From Nocardioides sp. (GTDB taxonomy: Bacteria > Actinomycetota > Actinomycetes > Propionibacteriales > Nocardioidaceae), in assembly GCF_014360585.1 (NCBI RefSeq), contig NZ_JACIXG010000016.1:1-64000 (forward strand): a DNA stretch of 64,000 nucleotides, read 5' to 3'. The translations under genes were made by a program, and so were the position numbers. The notes beneath the pieces were generated by a model. It ran no database searches, was not told the origin of the DNA, and saw nothing but the letters and a program-made list of their open reading frames with translations. This document shows positions 38,319-46,832 of this stretch, piece by piece; positions within the stretch are counted from its first letter, which is position 1, and every line of letters starts with the position of its first letter.

Positions 38319-39151
38319 AGTCCTTCGACGACAAGGTAGTCGTACTCACCGGAGCCGGATCCGGGATCGGCCGCGCCCTCGCGGTCGACCTCGCCGGCCG
38401 CGGCGCCCGCCTGGCGCTCTCCGACGTCAACGAGGCCGGGCTGGCCGAGACCGTCGAGCTCGCCAAGCAGACCGGAGCCCGCGGGATCAAGTCCGACAAG
38501 CTCGACGTGGCCGACCGAGAGGCGTTCAAGACGTACGCCGAGGGCGTCATCGCCCACTTCGGCACGGTCAACGTGGTGATCAACAACGCCGGTGTCGCGC
38601 TCTCCGGTCGGGTCAACGACCTCGACTGGGAGGACATCGACTGGATCATGGGCATCGACTGGTGGGGCGTCGTGCACGGCACGAAGTTCTTCCTGCCGGC
38701 CCTGATCGAGTCCGGCGACGCGCACATCGTGAACATCTCCTCGCTGTTCGGGCTGGTCTCGATGCCCGACCAGGCCTTCTACAACGCAGCCAAGTACGCC
38801 GTGCGCGGCTTCACCGAGGCACTGCGCGAGGAGATGCTCATCGACGGTCACAACGTCGGCGTCACCTCCGTCCACCCCGGCGGCATCAAGACCGCGGTCG
38901 CCCGCAGCGCCCGCGTCTCGGCCAAGGACGACCAGGCCGCGACCGCGAAGTTCTTCGACGAGAAGCTCGCCAAGATGGAGCCTGCCCGCGCCGCCGAGAT
39001 CATCATCAAGGGCATCGAGAAGAAGCAGGCCCGCGTGCTCGTCGGCCTCGACGCCCACGTGATCCACAACTTCGGCAAGTTCACCGGCTCGCGCTACCAG
39101 GACCTCATCGCGCTGGGGGCCAAGTACGTCATGCCCAAGAAGAGCGGCTGA
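38315..39151 (+). CDS. Short-chain dehydrogenase/reductase
   Basis: A 278-residue classical SDR with TGAGSGIG for the cofactor, NNAG, the catalytic Ser in NISSLFG and YxxxK in YNAAK. The Asp in SDVNEAG at the end of strand 2 suggests NAD(H) preference. It overlaps the monooxygenase stop by 4 bp and probably supplies or processes the alcohol/ketone substrate of that enzyme. The substrate cannot be specified. Confidence 0.93.
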   Translation: MKSFDDKVVVLTGAGSGIGRALAVDLAGRGARLALSDVNEAGLAETVELAKQTGARGIKSDKLDVADREAFKTYAEGVIAHFGTVNVVINNAGVALSGRVNDLDWEDIDWIMGIDWWGVVHGTKFFLPALIESGDAHIVNISSLFGLVSMPDQAFYNAAKYAVRGFTEALREEMLIDGHNVGVTSVHPGGIKTAVARSARVSAKDDQAATAKFFDEKLAKMEPARAAEIIIKGIEKKQARVLVGLDAHVIHNFGKFTGSRYQDLIALGAKYVMPKKSG

Positions 39152-39180
39152 GGCCCGCACACGCTCCTAGACTGAGCGCC

Positions 39181-39705
39181 ATGCGCTTCGAGGCCGGTCA
39201 TCCTGTTCGTGTCGAGTTCACGAAGTGGGGTGGCCGGCCTCACTGGTCCTTCACGGGCCTCTACCTCGGCGAGGACGAGCACGGCGAGTGGATCGGCCAC
39301 CCGGTCGGCACCGAGTTCGCCCGCCCTGGGCGAGACTGGGTCGCCGACTGGGACTCGGTCACCCTGGTCCCCCACCATGATGCCGCCCACTTCCCCGCCT
39401 TCAACCGGCCGAACGGGCGAGTGACCTCGCAGATCTACGTCGACATGTGCACCCCGCCGGTGTGGCAGGACTCGACGGTGACCTGCATCGACCTGGACCT
39501 CGACGTCGTCAAGAAGTTCGACGGCTCGGTCTACATCGACGACCAGGACGAGTTCGAGCACCACCAGATCGAGTACGGCTATCCGCCCGAGATCATCTCG
39601 ATGACCGAGGACTCCGCCGAGCGCGTCTATCTCGCGGTCAAGGAGAGCCAGGCGCCGTACGACGCGACCCCTGAGCGCTGGTTCGAGGTGCTCGCCGGAC
39701 TATGA
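39181..39705 (+). CDS. DUF402 domain protein
   Basis: A 174-residue cytosolic protein of the DUF402 (FomD/Ntdp-like) family. Signatures include YVDMCTPPVW, the acidic metal-binding run CIDLDLDVVKKFDGSVYIDDQDEFEHH and YPPEI. Related proteins are nucleoside di/triphosphate phosphatases or similar hydrolases, so phosphatase activity on a nucleotide is a reasonable inference. It starts 29 bp after the SDR gene and converges on the exporter gene with 2 bp between stops. Confidence 0.88.
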   Translation: MRFEAGHPVRVEFTKWGGRPHWSFTGLYLGEDEHGEWIGHPVGTEFARPGRDWVADWDSVTLVPHHDAAHFPAFNRPNGRVTSQIYVDMCTPPVWQDSTVTCIDLDLDVVKKFDGSVYIDDQDEFEHHQIEYGYPPEIISMTEDSAERVYLAVKESQAPYDATPERWFEVLAGL

Positions 39706-39707
39706 GC

Positions 39708-41057
39708 CTATGAGTCGGGCTCTGCCGCCGACACCGGAGCGGTTCGTTCCTTCCGCAGCGGACCGACCAGGCGCGGCCCGGACAGACGCGTCTCGATGCG
39801 CCACGACCGGCGGCTGAGGGGCTGGGCGATGAACTCGCCCAGGTAGACGCCGGAGGCGAGCGCCAGCGCGACGGAGGCGGCGGTGAAGAGGGCGACCAGA
39901 CCGACCGAGGTGGTCGCCGGCGTCTCCTGGGCGAGCATGGTGAGCCCGCGGTAGATCGAGTAGCCGGGCAGGAACGGCACGACCGAGGAGACCACGATGA
40001 CCAGCGGCGGCACCTTCAGCCGGGTGGCGACCGAGTAGGCGATCAGACCGATGAAGAGGGCGGCCACCGTCACCCGCCACGTCCGGCCGATGTCGCCGGG
40101 TACGACCATCGACAGGATCACGGCGACAGCGGCGATGACCGCGATCGGCGCCAGCGTCCGCTTGGGCGCGTACGCCGCGTACGCGAAGGCCGCGGCGCCG
40201 ACCGCACCGCCCACGGCCGCCAGGGTGATCGACTGCAGCGAGGTGACGCTGCTCGCCATCGCTCCGTGGATCGGCACGCCGACCGCGCCCGCGAACACGA
40301 GTCCACCGGTGACCCCGGCGATGATCCCCGCCGTGGAGACCAGCGCCTCCAGGATCCGGGCGCTGGCGGTGACGTGGAATCCCGTGAGCGCGTCCTGCAG
40401 CGCACCCATGAAGCTGATCCCGGCCAGCATCACGGTGATGTTGGCGGTGATCGAGGTGGAGACGTTCAGCTCCAGCGGCAGCGCAGCGGCGACGACCGCC
40501 AGCAGCGTGGCCACGCCGGCGCCGGCGACCTGCAGGTAGAAGAGCGGCAGCCGCCAGCGGCGGTGGAGGTAGTGCTGCAGCTGGTCGATCGTGGCACCTG
40601 AGATGAAGGCGAGGACGACGACACCGACCTGACCCCCGACGTAGACCGTGAACGCCGCGGCCATCGTCGCCATGCCGAGCGTCACGGCCCAGCGCGGCCG
40701 GCGGTGACCACCGGAGATGATCCGACCGAGCGCGATCCGGGCACCCTGGAGGTCCACCTCGTCGCGTACGACCTGGCGGACCAGGTGGTCGACGGCGGTC
40801 AGGTGGTCGTAGTCGATGGTGCGGTGCTTGACCTGGCGGGTGGTGTGCACCGGGATCGCCTCTGGATCGCCTTGGTAGCTCATCGAGAGGCTGGTGTAGG
40901 TGACGTCGACCTCGGCCTCGCGAAGGCCCAGGTGCTGGGCGAGCGACCTCATCGTCGCGGTCACGTCGGCTGCCCCGGCGCCGGTCGAGATCAGCAGCTC
41001 ACCGACGCGGAGGCAGAAGTCCAGAGTCATGCTCACGTCGCGCGCATCCACCGTCAC
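39708..41057 (-). CDS. Threonine/serine exporter family protein
   Basis: A 449-residue membrane protein with the fused ThrE architecture: an N-terminal soluble region with GELLISTGAGAADVTATMRSLAQ and VDVTYTSLSMSY, then about ten hydrophobic segments (first VTLGMATMAAAFTVYVGG). ThrE proteins export threonine and serine in corynebacteria by proton-coupled transport. Start is the GTG at 41057. Single gene, divergent from the glutamate-cysteine ligase gene. Confidence 0.92.
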   Translation of the reverse strand: MTVDARDVSMTLDFCLRVGELLISTGAGAADVTATMRSLAQHLGLREAEVDVTYTSLSMSYQGDPEAIPVHTTRQVKHRTIDYDHLTAVDHLVRQVVRDEVDLQGARIALGRIISGGHRRPRWAVTLGMATMAAAFTVYVGGQVGVVVLAFISGATIDQLQHYLHRRWRLPLFYLQVAGAGVATLLAVVAAALPLELNVSTSITANITVMLAGISFMGALQDALTGFHVTASARILEALVSTAGIIAGVTGGLVFAGAVGVPIHGAMASSVTSLQSITLAAVGGAVGAAAFAYAAYAPKRTLAPIAVIAAVAVILSMVVPGDIGRTWRVTVAALFIGLIAYSVATRLKVPPLVIVVSSVVPFLPGYSIYRGLTMLAQETPATTSVGLVALFTAASVALALASGVYLGEFIAQPLSRRSWRIETRLSGPRLVGPLRKERTAPVSAAEPDS

Positions 41058-41132
41058 AGAGTGCCACCGGGCCGGTGAACGACAGCATCCAGGGTGCTCG
41101 ACAAACGCGCCCGCTCAAGGAACGCTCGTTAC

Positions 41133-42260
41133 ATGCGGATCGACTTCCATCCCTCCCCCCGGCCGACGCTCGGCGTCGAGTGGGAGCTCGCGCTCGTCGA
41201 CCGCGAGACCAGGGACCTGGTCAACGTCGCCGACCACCTCTTCGCCCGGGCCAAGGCACGGGTTCCCAACCCCGAGCGGATCCACAAGGAGCTGCTGCGC
41301 AACACCGTGGAGATCGTCACCGGGGTCTGCGAGAGCGTCGAGGAGGCGATCGACCAGATCCGGGAGACGACCACCGGAGTCGTGAGCGCCGGCGACGACC
41401 TCGGCGTGGACCTCTTCGGCGCCGGGACCCACCCGTTCGCCTCCTGGACCACGCAGGAGCTCTCCGCCGGGCATCGCTACCAGGAGCTGATCGACCGCAC
41501 CCAGTGGTGGGGCCGGCAGATGCTGATCTGGGGCGTGCACGTGCACGTCGGGATGCCGTCGCGCGAGCGCGTGCTGCCGGTGCTCAACGGCCTGCTGACC
41601 TACTACCCCCACTTCCAGGCGCTGTCGGCGTCGTCGCCGATCTGGGCTGGCGTGGACACCGGCTACGCCTCCAACCGGGCCTTGATGTTCCAGCAGCTGC
41701 CGACGGCCGGGCTGCCGTTCCAGTTCGCGGCGTGGGAGGAGTTCGAGGCGTACGTCTCGGACCAGACGATCACCGGCGTGATCGACGACATCAGCGAGAT
41801 CCGTTGGGACATCCGGCCCTCGCCCCGGCTCGGCACCATCGAGAACCGGATCTGCGACGGGGTCGCCACCATCCAGGAGCTGGCCGCGATCGCCGCGCTG
41901 GCGCACTGCCTCTGTGTCGACCTGGATGCCCGGGTCGCGGCCGGGGAGCCCGTGGCCACGATGCCGCCGTGGCACGTCCAGGAGAACAAGTGGCGCGCCG
42001 CCCGCTACGGCCTGGACGCGATCGTGATCCTCAACGGCGCCTCCGAGGAGCGGCCGGTCACCGAGGACCTCGCCGACCTGCTGGTGCGGCTGGAGCCGGT
42101 GGCCGCGCGTCTCGGCTGCGAGAAGGAGCTCGCCGGGGTGCACGACATCATCCACAAAGGCGCCTCCTACCAGCGACAACGCGCCATCGCCGCGTCCACC
42201 GAGGGTGACCTGGTCGCGGTGGTCGACTCGGTCGTACGCGACCTGCGCGGGTCGATCTGA
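41133..42260 (+). CDS. Carboxylate-amine ligase, GCL type 2 (YbdK family)
   Basis: A 375-residue ATP-dependent ligase of the glutamate-cysteine ligase type 2 family. The N-terminal PTLGVEWELALVD, the central WGVHVHVGMPSRE and SASSPIWAG, and IENRICDG are family motifs. The start ATG at 41133 matches homologue length; the longer ORF is not supported. YbdK-type enzymes have weak glutamate-cysteine ligase activity, and actinomycetes use mycothiol, so the natural product may be another gamma-glutamyl compound. Confidence 0.92.
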   Translation: MRIDFHPSPRPTLGVEWELALVDRETRDLVNVADHLFARAKARVPNPERIHKELLRNTVEIVTGVCESVEEAIDQIRETTTGVVSAGDDLGVDLFGAGTHPFASWTTQELSAGHRYQELIDRTQWWGRQMLIWGVHVHVGMPSRERVLPVLNGLLTYYPHFQALSASSPIWAGVDTGYASNRALMFQQLPTAGLPFQFAAWEEFEAYVSDQTITGVIDDISEIRWDIRPSPRLGTIENRICDGVATIQELAAIAALAHCLCVDLDARVAAGEPVATMPPWHVQENKWRAARYGLDAIVILNGASEERPVTEDLADLLVRLEPVAARLGCEKELAGVHDIIHKGASYQRQRAIAASTEGDLVAVVDSVVRDLRGSI

Positions 42261-42269
42261 CGGACCCGG

Positions 42270-43385
42270 TCAGCGCGGCGGCAGCGGCGGCAGCGCGTCG
42301 GTCGCCTCGAACTGCCCCATCCCGGTGACCCCGAGCAGGTCGACGATGATCGAGCGGATCTGGACGAGGATGACCTCGGCGTTGAGCGATTCCGTACGCT
42401 CCACCTCGGCCGACTGCTCACCGATCGCCATCAGCACCGACCTGGCCTCATGGCTCAGTCCGTCCGGAGTTCGGCCCGCGGCGAGCTCGGCCTCGACGAC
42501 GTCGACGGCGTCGGCGAGCCCGAAGGCCAGCTGGTAGTAGCTCTCGGGCACCACGTCGCCGCGGTAGGCCGAGACCGCCGCCCGCCGCACCAGCACTCGA
42601 GTGCTCCGCAGCGCGCGGTCGAGCGGTTCGACGAGCTCGGCCATTCGATGCACGTGGCTTCGATGTCGGAACCGGAACGGCGAGACGGCCAGCACCGACA
42701 TGCCCTCGTCGGAGGCGTCCTGCAGCTCGCGGATGAGCGGGTCGGTGGCACGCGCGTCGGCGAGCACCTTGAGTCCGTGGACCGCGTCCGCGTCGAGCAT
42801 CACCTGGCCGGCGGCACGCAGCAGCGAGGCGATCTTCTTGGCCACGACGGCCGCCTGCTCGCCGGGGCGCCGCAGCGGCGCGGCGGGCACGATCGAGGCG
42901 GCCACCAGCGCGACCGCGCCACCGATCAACGCATCGGTCCAGCGCGTGAACGCCGCACCGGGAGTCGGCAGCAGACCCATCACGAAGATCGACTGCACCG
43001 CGGCCTGGTTGCGGAAGACCTGACCGGAGGAGATGAAGATGCCCACCGCCATCGCCATCGCGACCACCAGGGTCATCTGCCAGGCACCCTCGCCGATGAC
43101 CTGGACCACGACGTCGCCCAGGAAGACCCCGAGCGCGACCCCGATGGTCACCTCGGTCACCCGCCGCAGGCGCTGGCCGTAGGAGGTGCCGAGGCTGACC
43201 ACCGCCGCGATCGGCGCGAAGACGGGTTGGACGTGGCCCAGCAGACCGGCGGCGATGAACCACGCCACCCCGGCCGCCCCGGCGGCCTGGACCACGTGCC
43301 ACCGCTTCGACTTCAGCCGCGCCAGCCGGCGGCGTACGTCGGAACGCATCTGCTCACGGGTGACTCGTGGAGCAGCAAGGCGCAT
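42270..43385 (-). CDS. FUSC-family membrane transporter
   Basis: A 371-residue protein with about six membrane segments in the N-terminal half (WHVVQAAGAAGVAWFIAAGLLG, FAPIAAVVSLG, GVALGVFLGD, MTLVVAMAMAVGIFISSG) and a cytosolic helical C-terminal half. Layout and the SLGTSYGQRLRRVTEVTIGVALG segment match FUSC / aromatic-acid exporter proteins, which export aromatic acids. Converges on the ligase gene with 9 bp between stops. Its upstream side carries a dispersed repeat copy. Confidence 0.88.
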   Translation of the reverse strand: MRLAAPRVTREQMRSDVRRRLARLKSKRWHVVQAAGAAGVAWFIAAGLLGHVQPVFAPIAAVVSLGTSYGQRLRRVTEVTIGVALGVFLGDVVVQVIGEGAWQMTLVVAMAMAVGIFISSGQVFRNQAAVQSIFVMGLLPTPGAAFTRWTDALIGGAVALVAASIVPAAPLRRPGEQAAVVAKKIASLLRAAGQVMLDADAVHGLKVLADARATDPLIRELQDASDEGMSVLAVSPFRFRHRSHVHRMAELVEPLDRALRSTRVLVRRAAVSAYRGDVVPESYYQLAFGLADAVDVVEAELAAGRTPDGLSHEARSVLMAIGEQSAEVERTESLNAEVILVQIRSIIVDLLGVTGMGQFEATDALPPLPPR

Positions 43386-43408
43386 GACGTGATCCTATCG
43401 AGGAGCGA

Positions 43409-43500
43409 CTGTGTTGGTTTCGACACGACGCTCAACCGGCGGTCGCCCGCTGGTTGAGCCGCGAGGCCGTCCACGGCCGAGCGTGTCGAAACCAACACGG
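43409..43500. repeat. Dispersed palindromic repeat, copy E with compensatory changes
   Basis: GTGTTGGTTTCGACACG...GCTCAACC and GGTTGAGCCGCGAGG...CGTGTCGAAACCAACAC. Relative to other copies both arms carry matching substitutions (GGTTTCG/CGAAACC, CTCAACC/GGTTGAG), so pairing is kept. It lies between the FUSC and HNH genes. Confidence 0.92.
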
Positions 43501-43504
43501 TCAC

Positions 43505-44155
43505 CTATCGGGCGAGGGTCACCGAGACGGCCTGGCCGCCGCAGCCGTTGGCGGAGGTGAGATCGGTGAGGGCCGACTTCTCGGTGCTGTCGATGGAGAG
43601 ACCCCACCTGATCTTCACCGAGACGTACTCCTTCAGGTAGCGGCACTTCTGGAGGTCGGGCATCCACCCGGCGGGGTCGGCGTCGGACTTCTCCTGGTTC
43701 TCGTTGTCGGTGACGCCGACCAGCGAGCCGTAGTAGCCGAGGTCGTTGGCGTAGGCGCGCCGCTCGGTCGAGGTCCAGGTGCGGGCCCCGGAGTCCCAGG
43801 CCTCGGCGAGCGGGACCATGTGGTCGATGTCGACGTCGCTGGTCGCGGTCCAGGAGAGACCGTCGTAATAGGAGTACCGGCGTCCGCCCGACAGCGAGCA
43901 GCCGGAGCCGACCGTGGGGGCCTCGTCGGCCTCCGCGATCAGCACCTCGTAACGGGTGTTGCAGCCGTCGCCGTCGGCGTCGATCCAGTGCTGGAAGAGG
44001 TCACGGTTGTAGCCGGTGCGGTTCTCGGCCGCGACGGGAAGGTCGCCGATCGCGGTCGTGAGCGACTGGGAGTAGGACTCGGCGTGCGCAGCCGCCGGAG
44101 TCGTGAGCGGCACGAGGGCGCCGCAGGCGAGGATGAAGAGGCCACGGAGTTTCAT
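43505..44155 (-). CDS. Secreted HNH-family nuclease (DUF1524/GmrSD-like)
   Basis: A 216-residue exported protein with signal peptide MKLRGLFILACGALVPLTTPAAAHAES. The mature domain has GYNRDLFQHWIDADGDGCNTR and the HNH-type core DVDIDHMVPLAEAWDSGA, then a Asn-rich segment (TDNENQEKSD) and a C-terminal Cys pair. Such extracellular nucleases are common in actinomycetes and probably degrade environmental DNA. It is the only gene in its transcription unit. Confidence 0.92.
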   Translation of the reverse strand: MKLRGLFILACGALVPLTTPAAAHAESYSQSLTTAIGDLPVAAENRTGYNRDLFQHWIDADGDGCNTRYEVLIAEADEAPTVGSGCSLSGGRRYSYYDGLSWTATSDVDIDHMVPLAEAWDSGARTWTSTERRAYANDLGYYGSLVGVTDNENQEKSDADPAGWMPDLQKCRYLKEYVSVKIRWGLSIDSTEKSALTDLTSANGCGGQAVSVTLAR

Positions 44156-44205
44156 GGGGGGCTCCCGAGGTGAGGTGTTCGGTCGCCCCCTGACGATGCC
44201 GCGTT

Positions 44206-45453
44206 TTACGCACCCTGCGTAACGGAGTTACCAGATGTCTCGAGGAGTTCACCCAGACCACGCTCGACCAACCCCTGCGCGCCGCCGTTCCCGTGGGCCG
44301 CGACCACGGCCCGCAGTCGCGCGCGGGTGATGTCGGAGACGTACGCCATCTCCGCCTTGGCCGCGTTCGAGCCGGGCCGGGTCGGCTCGGCGATCTGGAC
44401 GGACCAGCACGTACGCCGCGCCCCGTCCTCCACGTTGGCCAGCGCGACCGCGTGGCCGGTGGTCCCGGAACCGGCGAAGAAGTCGAGGACTCTCGCGTCG
44501 AGCGGCATCGTGGCCAGGATCCGCCTGATCAGACCGGTCGGCTTCGGCGACTCGAACAGTGGCCCCACCAGCGACTTCAGCTCCGCGACGGCGGAGTCTG
44601 TCGAGCCGATCTCCTCGGCCAGCCAGATCGTGGTGAGCTTCTTGCGTCTCGCGTCGCCGGAGGCATCGCGGGAGAGCCAGTCGCGCTGATAGACGTCGAC
44701 CCGCTCCCCCAGCTTCCCGCGTACGCGACGGCACATCAGGTCGTCGGGACGGGCCGCGATCAGTGGGGCGCTCCACCGCCAGACCGCCGGACGGCCGTCA
44801 CCGAAGACCGGCCAGATCTCCTGAGCACCGGTGAACGGCTCGACGGCGACGCGACCGGAGTCGGGATCGCCCCACACCGGGAAGTGGAGCGACTTGGCCG
44901 TCGCCGGGTTGAACTTCTTGTTGGTGTTGCGCAGCGGCAGCCGCCGGTAGTGGCGCCCGTCGTCGGTGACCAGCGGGAAGTCCCGCTCGTTGACGGCCTC
45001 GGGGATGCTCGACTCCAGTGCGCAGGACCGGGCGTCCTTGGCATAGACCAGCAGATACTCGTGGGAGGTCGCGAACCCGTTGCCGAGCTGGCGGCCCTTG
45101 GGGTTGAGGTTGACCACGATCTGCGCGAACCGGTTGCGCTCGTCGAAGACCTCATCCATCAGGACCTTCAGATGAGCGGCCTCGTTGTCGTCGATGGAGA
45201 CGTAGATCGCCGCGCGGTCCGACATGACGGCGCTGGCCGCCTCCAGCCGAGGCCTCATCATCGCGACCCAGGCGTCGTGGCGTCCGGCCCGGCGGCCGTC
45301 CTCACCGCGCCGATCGTCCTGGTAGGCGAAGAGGCTGCCGGTGTTGTAGGGCGGGTCGATGTAGATCAGGTCGAACTTCTCCCCCGCCTTCGCGAGCGCC
45401 CGGAGCACATCGAGGTTGTCGCCCTCGACGAACGTGTTCCACGGCTCCCTCAC
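44206..45453 (-). CDS. Orphan beta-class DNA methyltransferase
   Basis: A 415-residue site-specific DNA methyltransferase (N6-adenine or N4-cytosine). Catalytic motif IV, FDLIYIDPPYNTG, precedes the SAM motif I, VLDFFAGSGTTGHAVA, which is the beta-group order used by type III Mod and related enzymes. The variable region between them is the likely target-recognition part. The GTG at 45453 (REPWNTFVEGDNLDVLRALAKAG) is chosen; the 684-residue ORF upstream runs through a lipoprotein gene in another frame. No restriction subunit lies beside it, so it is an orphan or regulatory methylase. Confidence 0.92.
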   Translation of the reverse strand: MREPWNTFVEGDNLDVLRALAKAGEKFDLIYIDPPYNTGSLFAYQDDRRGEDGRRAGRHDAWVAMMRPRLEAASAVMSDRAAIYVSIDDNEAAHLKVLMDEVFDERNRFAQIVVNLNPKGRQLGNGFATSHEYLLVYAKDARSCALESSIPEAVNERDFPLVTDDGRHYRRLPLRNTNKKFNPATAKSLHFPVWGDPDSGRVAVEPFTGAQEIWPVFGDGRPAVWRWSAPLIAARPDDLMCRRVRGKLGERVDVYQRDWLSRDASGDARRKKLTTIWLAEEIGSTDSAVAELKSLVGPLFESPKPTGLIRRILATMPLDARVLDFFAGSGTTGHAVALANVEDGARRTCWSVQIAEPTRPGSNAAKAEMAYVSDITRARLRAVVAAHGNGGAQGLVERGLGELLETSGNSVTQGA

Positions 45454-45463
45454 GCGAGGAACG

Positions 45464-46006
45464 TTAGCCGACCGGCCCCTCCTGAGTGGATAGCAAGGCG
45501 ACCGACCGCTCGGCGACCAGGCACTGGATGTTGGTGCCCTTCGGCGCGGCGACGTCGAGGACCACGTCGCTCCCGGTCGTACGAGCCGTGATCGTCGCCG
45601 GGTCCGGGGACTCGCAGCCGTCGTAGACGGTCTGGGCATAGAGCCGCTGGCCTGCCGGGACGTGCGCGAGCAGCGTGGTCGCCTTCGTGGTGAACGGAGT
45701 CTGGAGCGAGGTCCCGAGGGTGGCGGCGTACGCCTCGATCGCGGCCTTGTCGGGAAGCGGCGTCGCGGTCGTCTCCAGGCTGCCTTCGGCCGCGCCGCCG
45801 GCGGAGACGATGCCGCGGACGGGTTTCTCCGAGCTCGGCGGCCGGGACGGCTCCGGCTGTGGCTTCGGCTTGGGCGGCGGAGACGAGGCCGGCGCGGAGG
45901 CCGAGGGCGAGGCCCCTGGGTCCGTCGCTTCCTCGGGAGTGCCGCAGGCCGCGACCATGAGCGCCGTCGCAGCGAGTGCGAGTGGGAGGAGACGCTTGGG
46001 GTGCAT
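45464..46006 (-). CDS. Lipoprotein of unknown function
   Basis: A 180-residue exported lipoprotein: MHPKRLLPLALAATALMVAACGT has a signal peptide and lipobox ending at VAAC. A Pro/Ser-rich linker (PASSPPPKPKPQPEPSRPP) leads to a domain of about 110 residues with two Cys (YDGCESPDP, NIQCLVAER). I do not recognise the domain. It lies 10 bp upstream of the methyltransferase gene on the same strand and is divergent from mug. Confidence 0.75.
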   Translation of the reverse strand: MHPKRLLPLALAATALMVAACGTPEEATDPGASPSASAPASSPPPKPKPQPEPSRPPSSEKPVRGIVSAGGAAEGSLETTATPLPDKAAIEAYAATLGTSLQTPFTTKATTLLAHVPAGQRLYAQTVYDGCESPDPATITARTTGSDVVLDVAAPKGTNIQCLVAERSVALLSTQEGPVG

Positions 46007-46110
46007 ATCTCAAATACTCCCCGCGGCACCAAGCCGTTGCACTCCCACGGGCAGGCCCCGGCATCTGGGCAGCTGCGCGGACGGGAAGATGCGGATGGGA
46101 TGATCACGGC

Positions 46111-46686
46111 GTGGCCCGCTTCACCCAGGCCGAGCTCCAGACCTACTACGGCGCCTCGGTCCCCGACCTTCTCCCCGCAGACGACCAGCCCCTGCGCCTC
46201 CTCTTCGTCGGCATCAACCCCGGCCTGTGGACCGCGGCGACGCAGACCCACTTCGCGCACCCGCTCAACCGGTTCTACCCCGCGATCTTCCGCGCCGGGA
46301 TCACCACGCGTCCCATCGACGCCTCTGCGGGCATGACGGCCGAGGACCGCGACTACTTCCGGGCGCGAGGCATCGGCTTCACCAACATCGTCCGCCGCGC
46401 CACCGCCAAGGCCTCCGAGCTCACCAACGCCGAGCTCAAGGAGGGCGGCGCCGAGCTGTTCTCCCTGGTCGCACGGCGGAAACCGAACGTCGTCGCGATC
46501 GCCGGGATCACCGCCTACCGCACCGCCTTCAACCGCCCCAAGGCCAAGCAGGGCCGCCAGCCGGAGCCGCTGGCCGGCGCCGACCTCTGGGTCGTGCCGA
46601 ACCCGTCAGGCCTCAACGCCCACGAGACCGTCCCGACCCTGGCCGCCGCGTACGCCGAGGCGGCCCGCGCCGCCGGCCTGCTCTGA
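46111..46686 (+). CDS. mug: G/U mismatch-specific DNA glycosylase
   Basis: A 191-residue uracil-DNA glycosylase superfamily enzyme that removes uracil or related bases mispaired with guanine. The catalytic-loop motif FVGINPGLWTA (GINPG with the active Asn) and the C-terminal VVPNPSGLNAH are the two Mug signatures. The GTG at 46111 is the first start in this frame that precedes the conserved region. The stop is followed by a repeat-rich convergent gap. Confidence 0.95.
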   Translation: MARFTQAELQTYYGASVPDLLPADDQPLRLLFVGINPGLWTAATQTHFAHPLNRFYPAIFRAGITTRPIDASAGMTAEDRDYFRARGIGFTNIVRRATAKASELTNAELKEGGAELFSLVARRKPNVVAIAGITAYRTAFNRPKAKQGRQPEPLAGADLWVVPNPSGLNAHETVPTLAAAYAEAARAAGLL

Positions 46687-46713
46687 AAACTGCCGAGAAG
46701 TCGCCCCCGCAGG

Positions 46714-46826
46714 CCGAGACGTCACTCCCGTCGACCGAGGCGTCACTCTCGTCGGCCGAGAGGGCATCTGTGTGCCGTCTCGACCGACCTACCTGACGTC
46801 TCGGCCGACCTACCTGACGTCTCGGC
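46714..46826. repeat. Inverted array of 21-bp iterons
   Basis: On the left, CCGAGACGTCACTCCCGTCGA and CCGAGGCGTCACTCTCGTCGG; on the right, two copies of CGACCTACCTGACGTCTCGGC. The shared 12-bp core GCCGAGACGTCA points inward from both sides, so the whole can form a large hairpin. It lies between convergent mug and the NERD-like gene and may terminate both. Confidence 0.9.
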
Positions 46827-46832
46827 AGGAGG

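Noticed and set aside
44206-46260. 684-aa version of the DNA methyltransferase
   Set aside because: The first 269 codons overlap a lipoprotein gene in another frame and read as Arg/Pro-rich shadow; the GTG at 45453 begins the conserved region.
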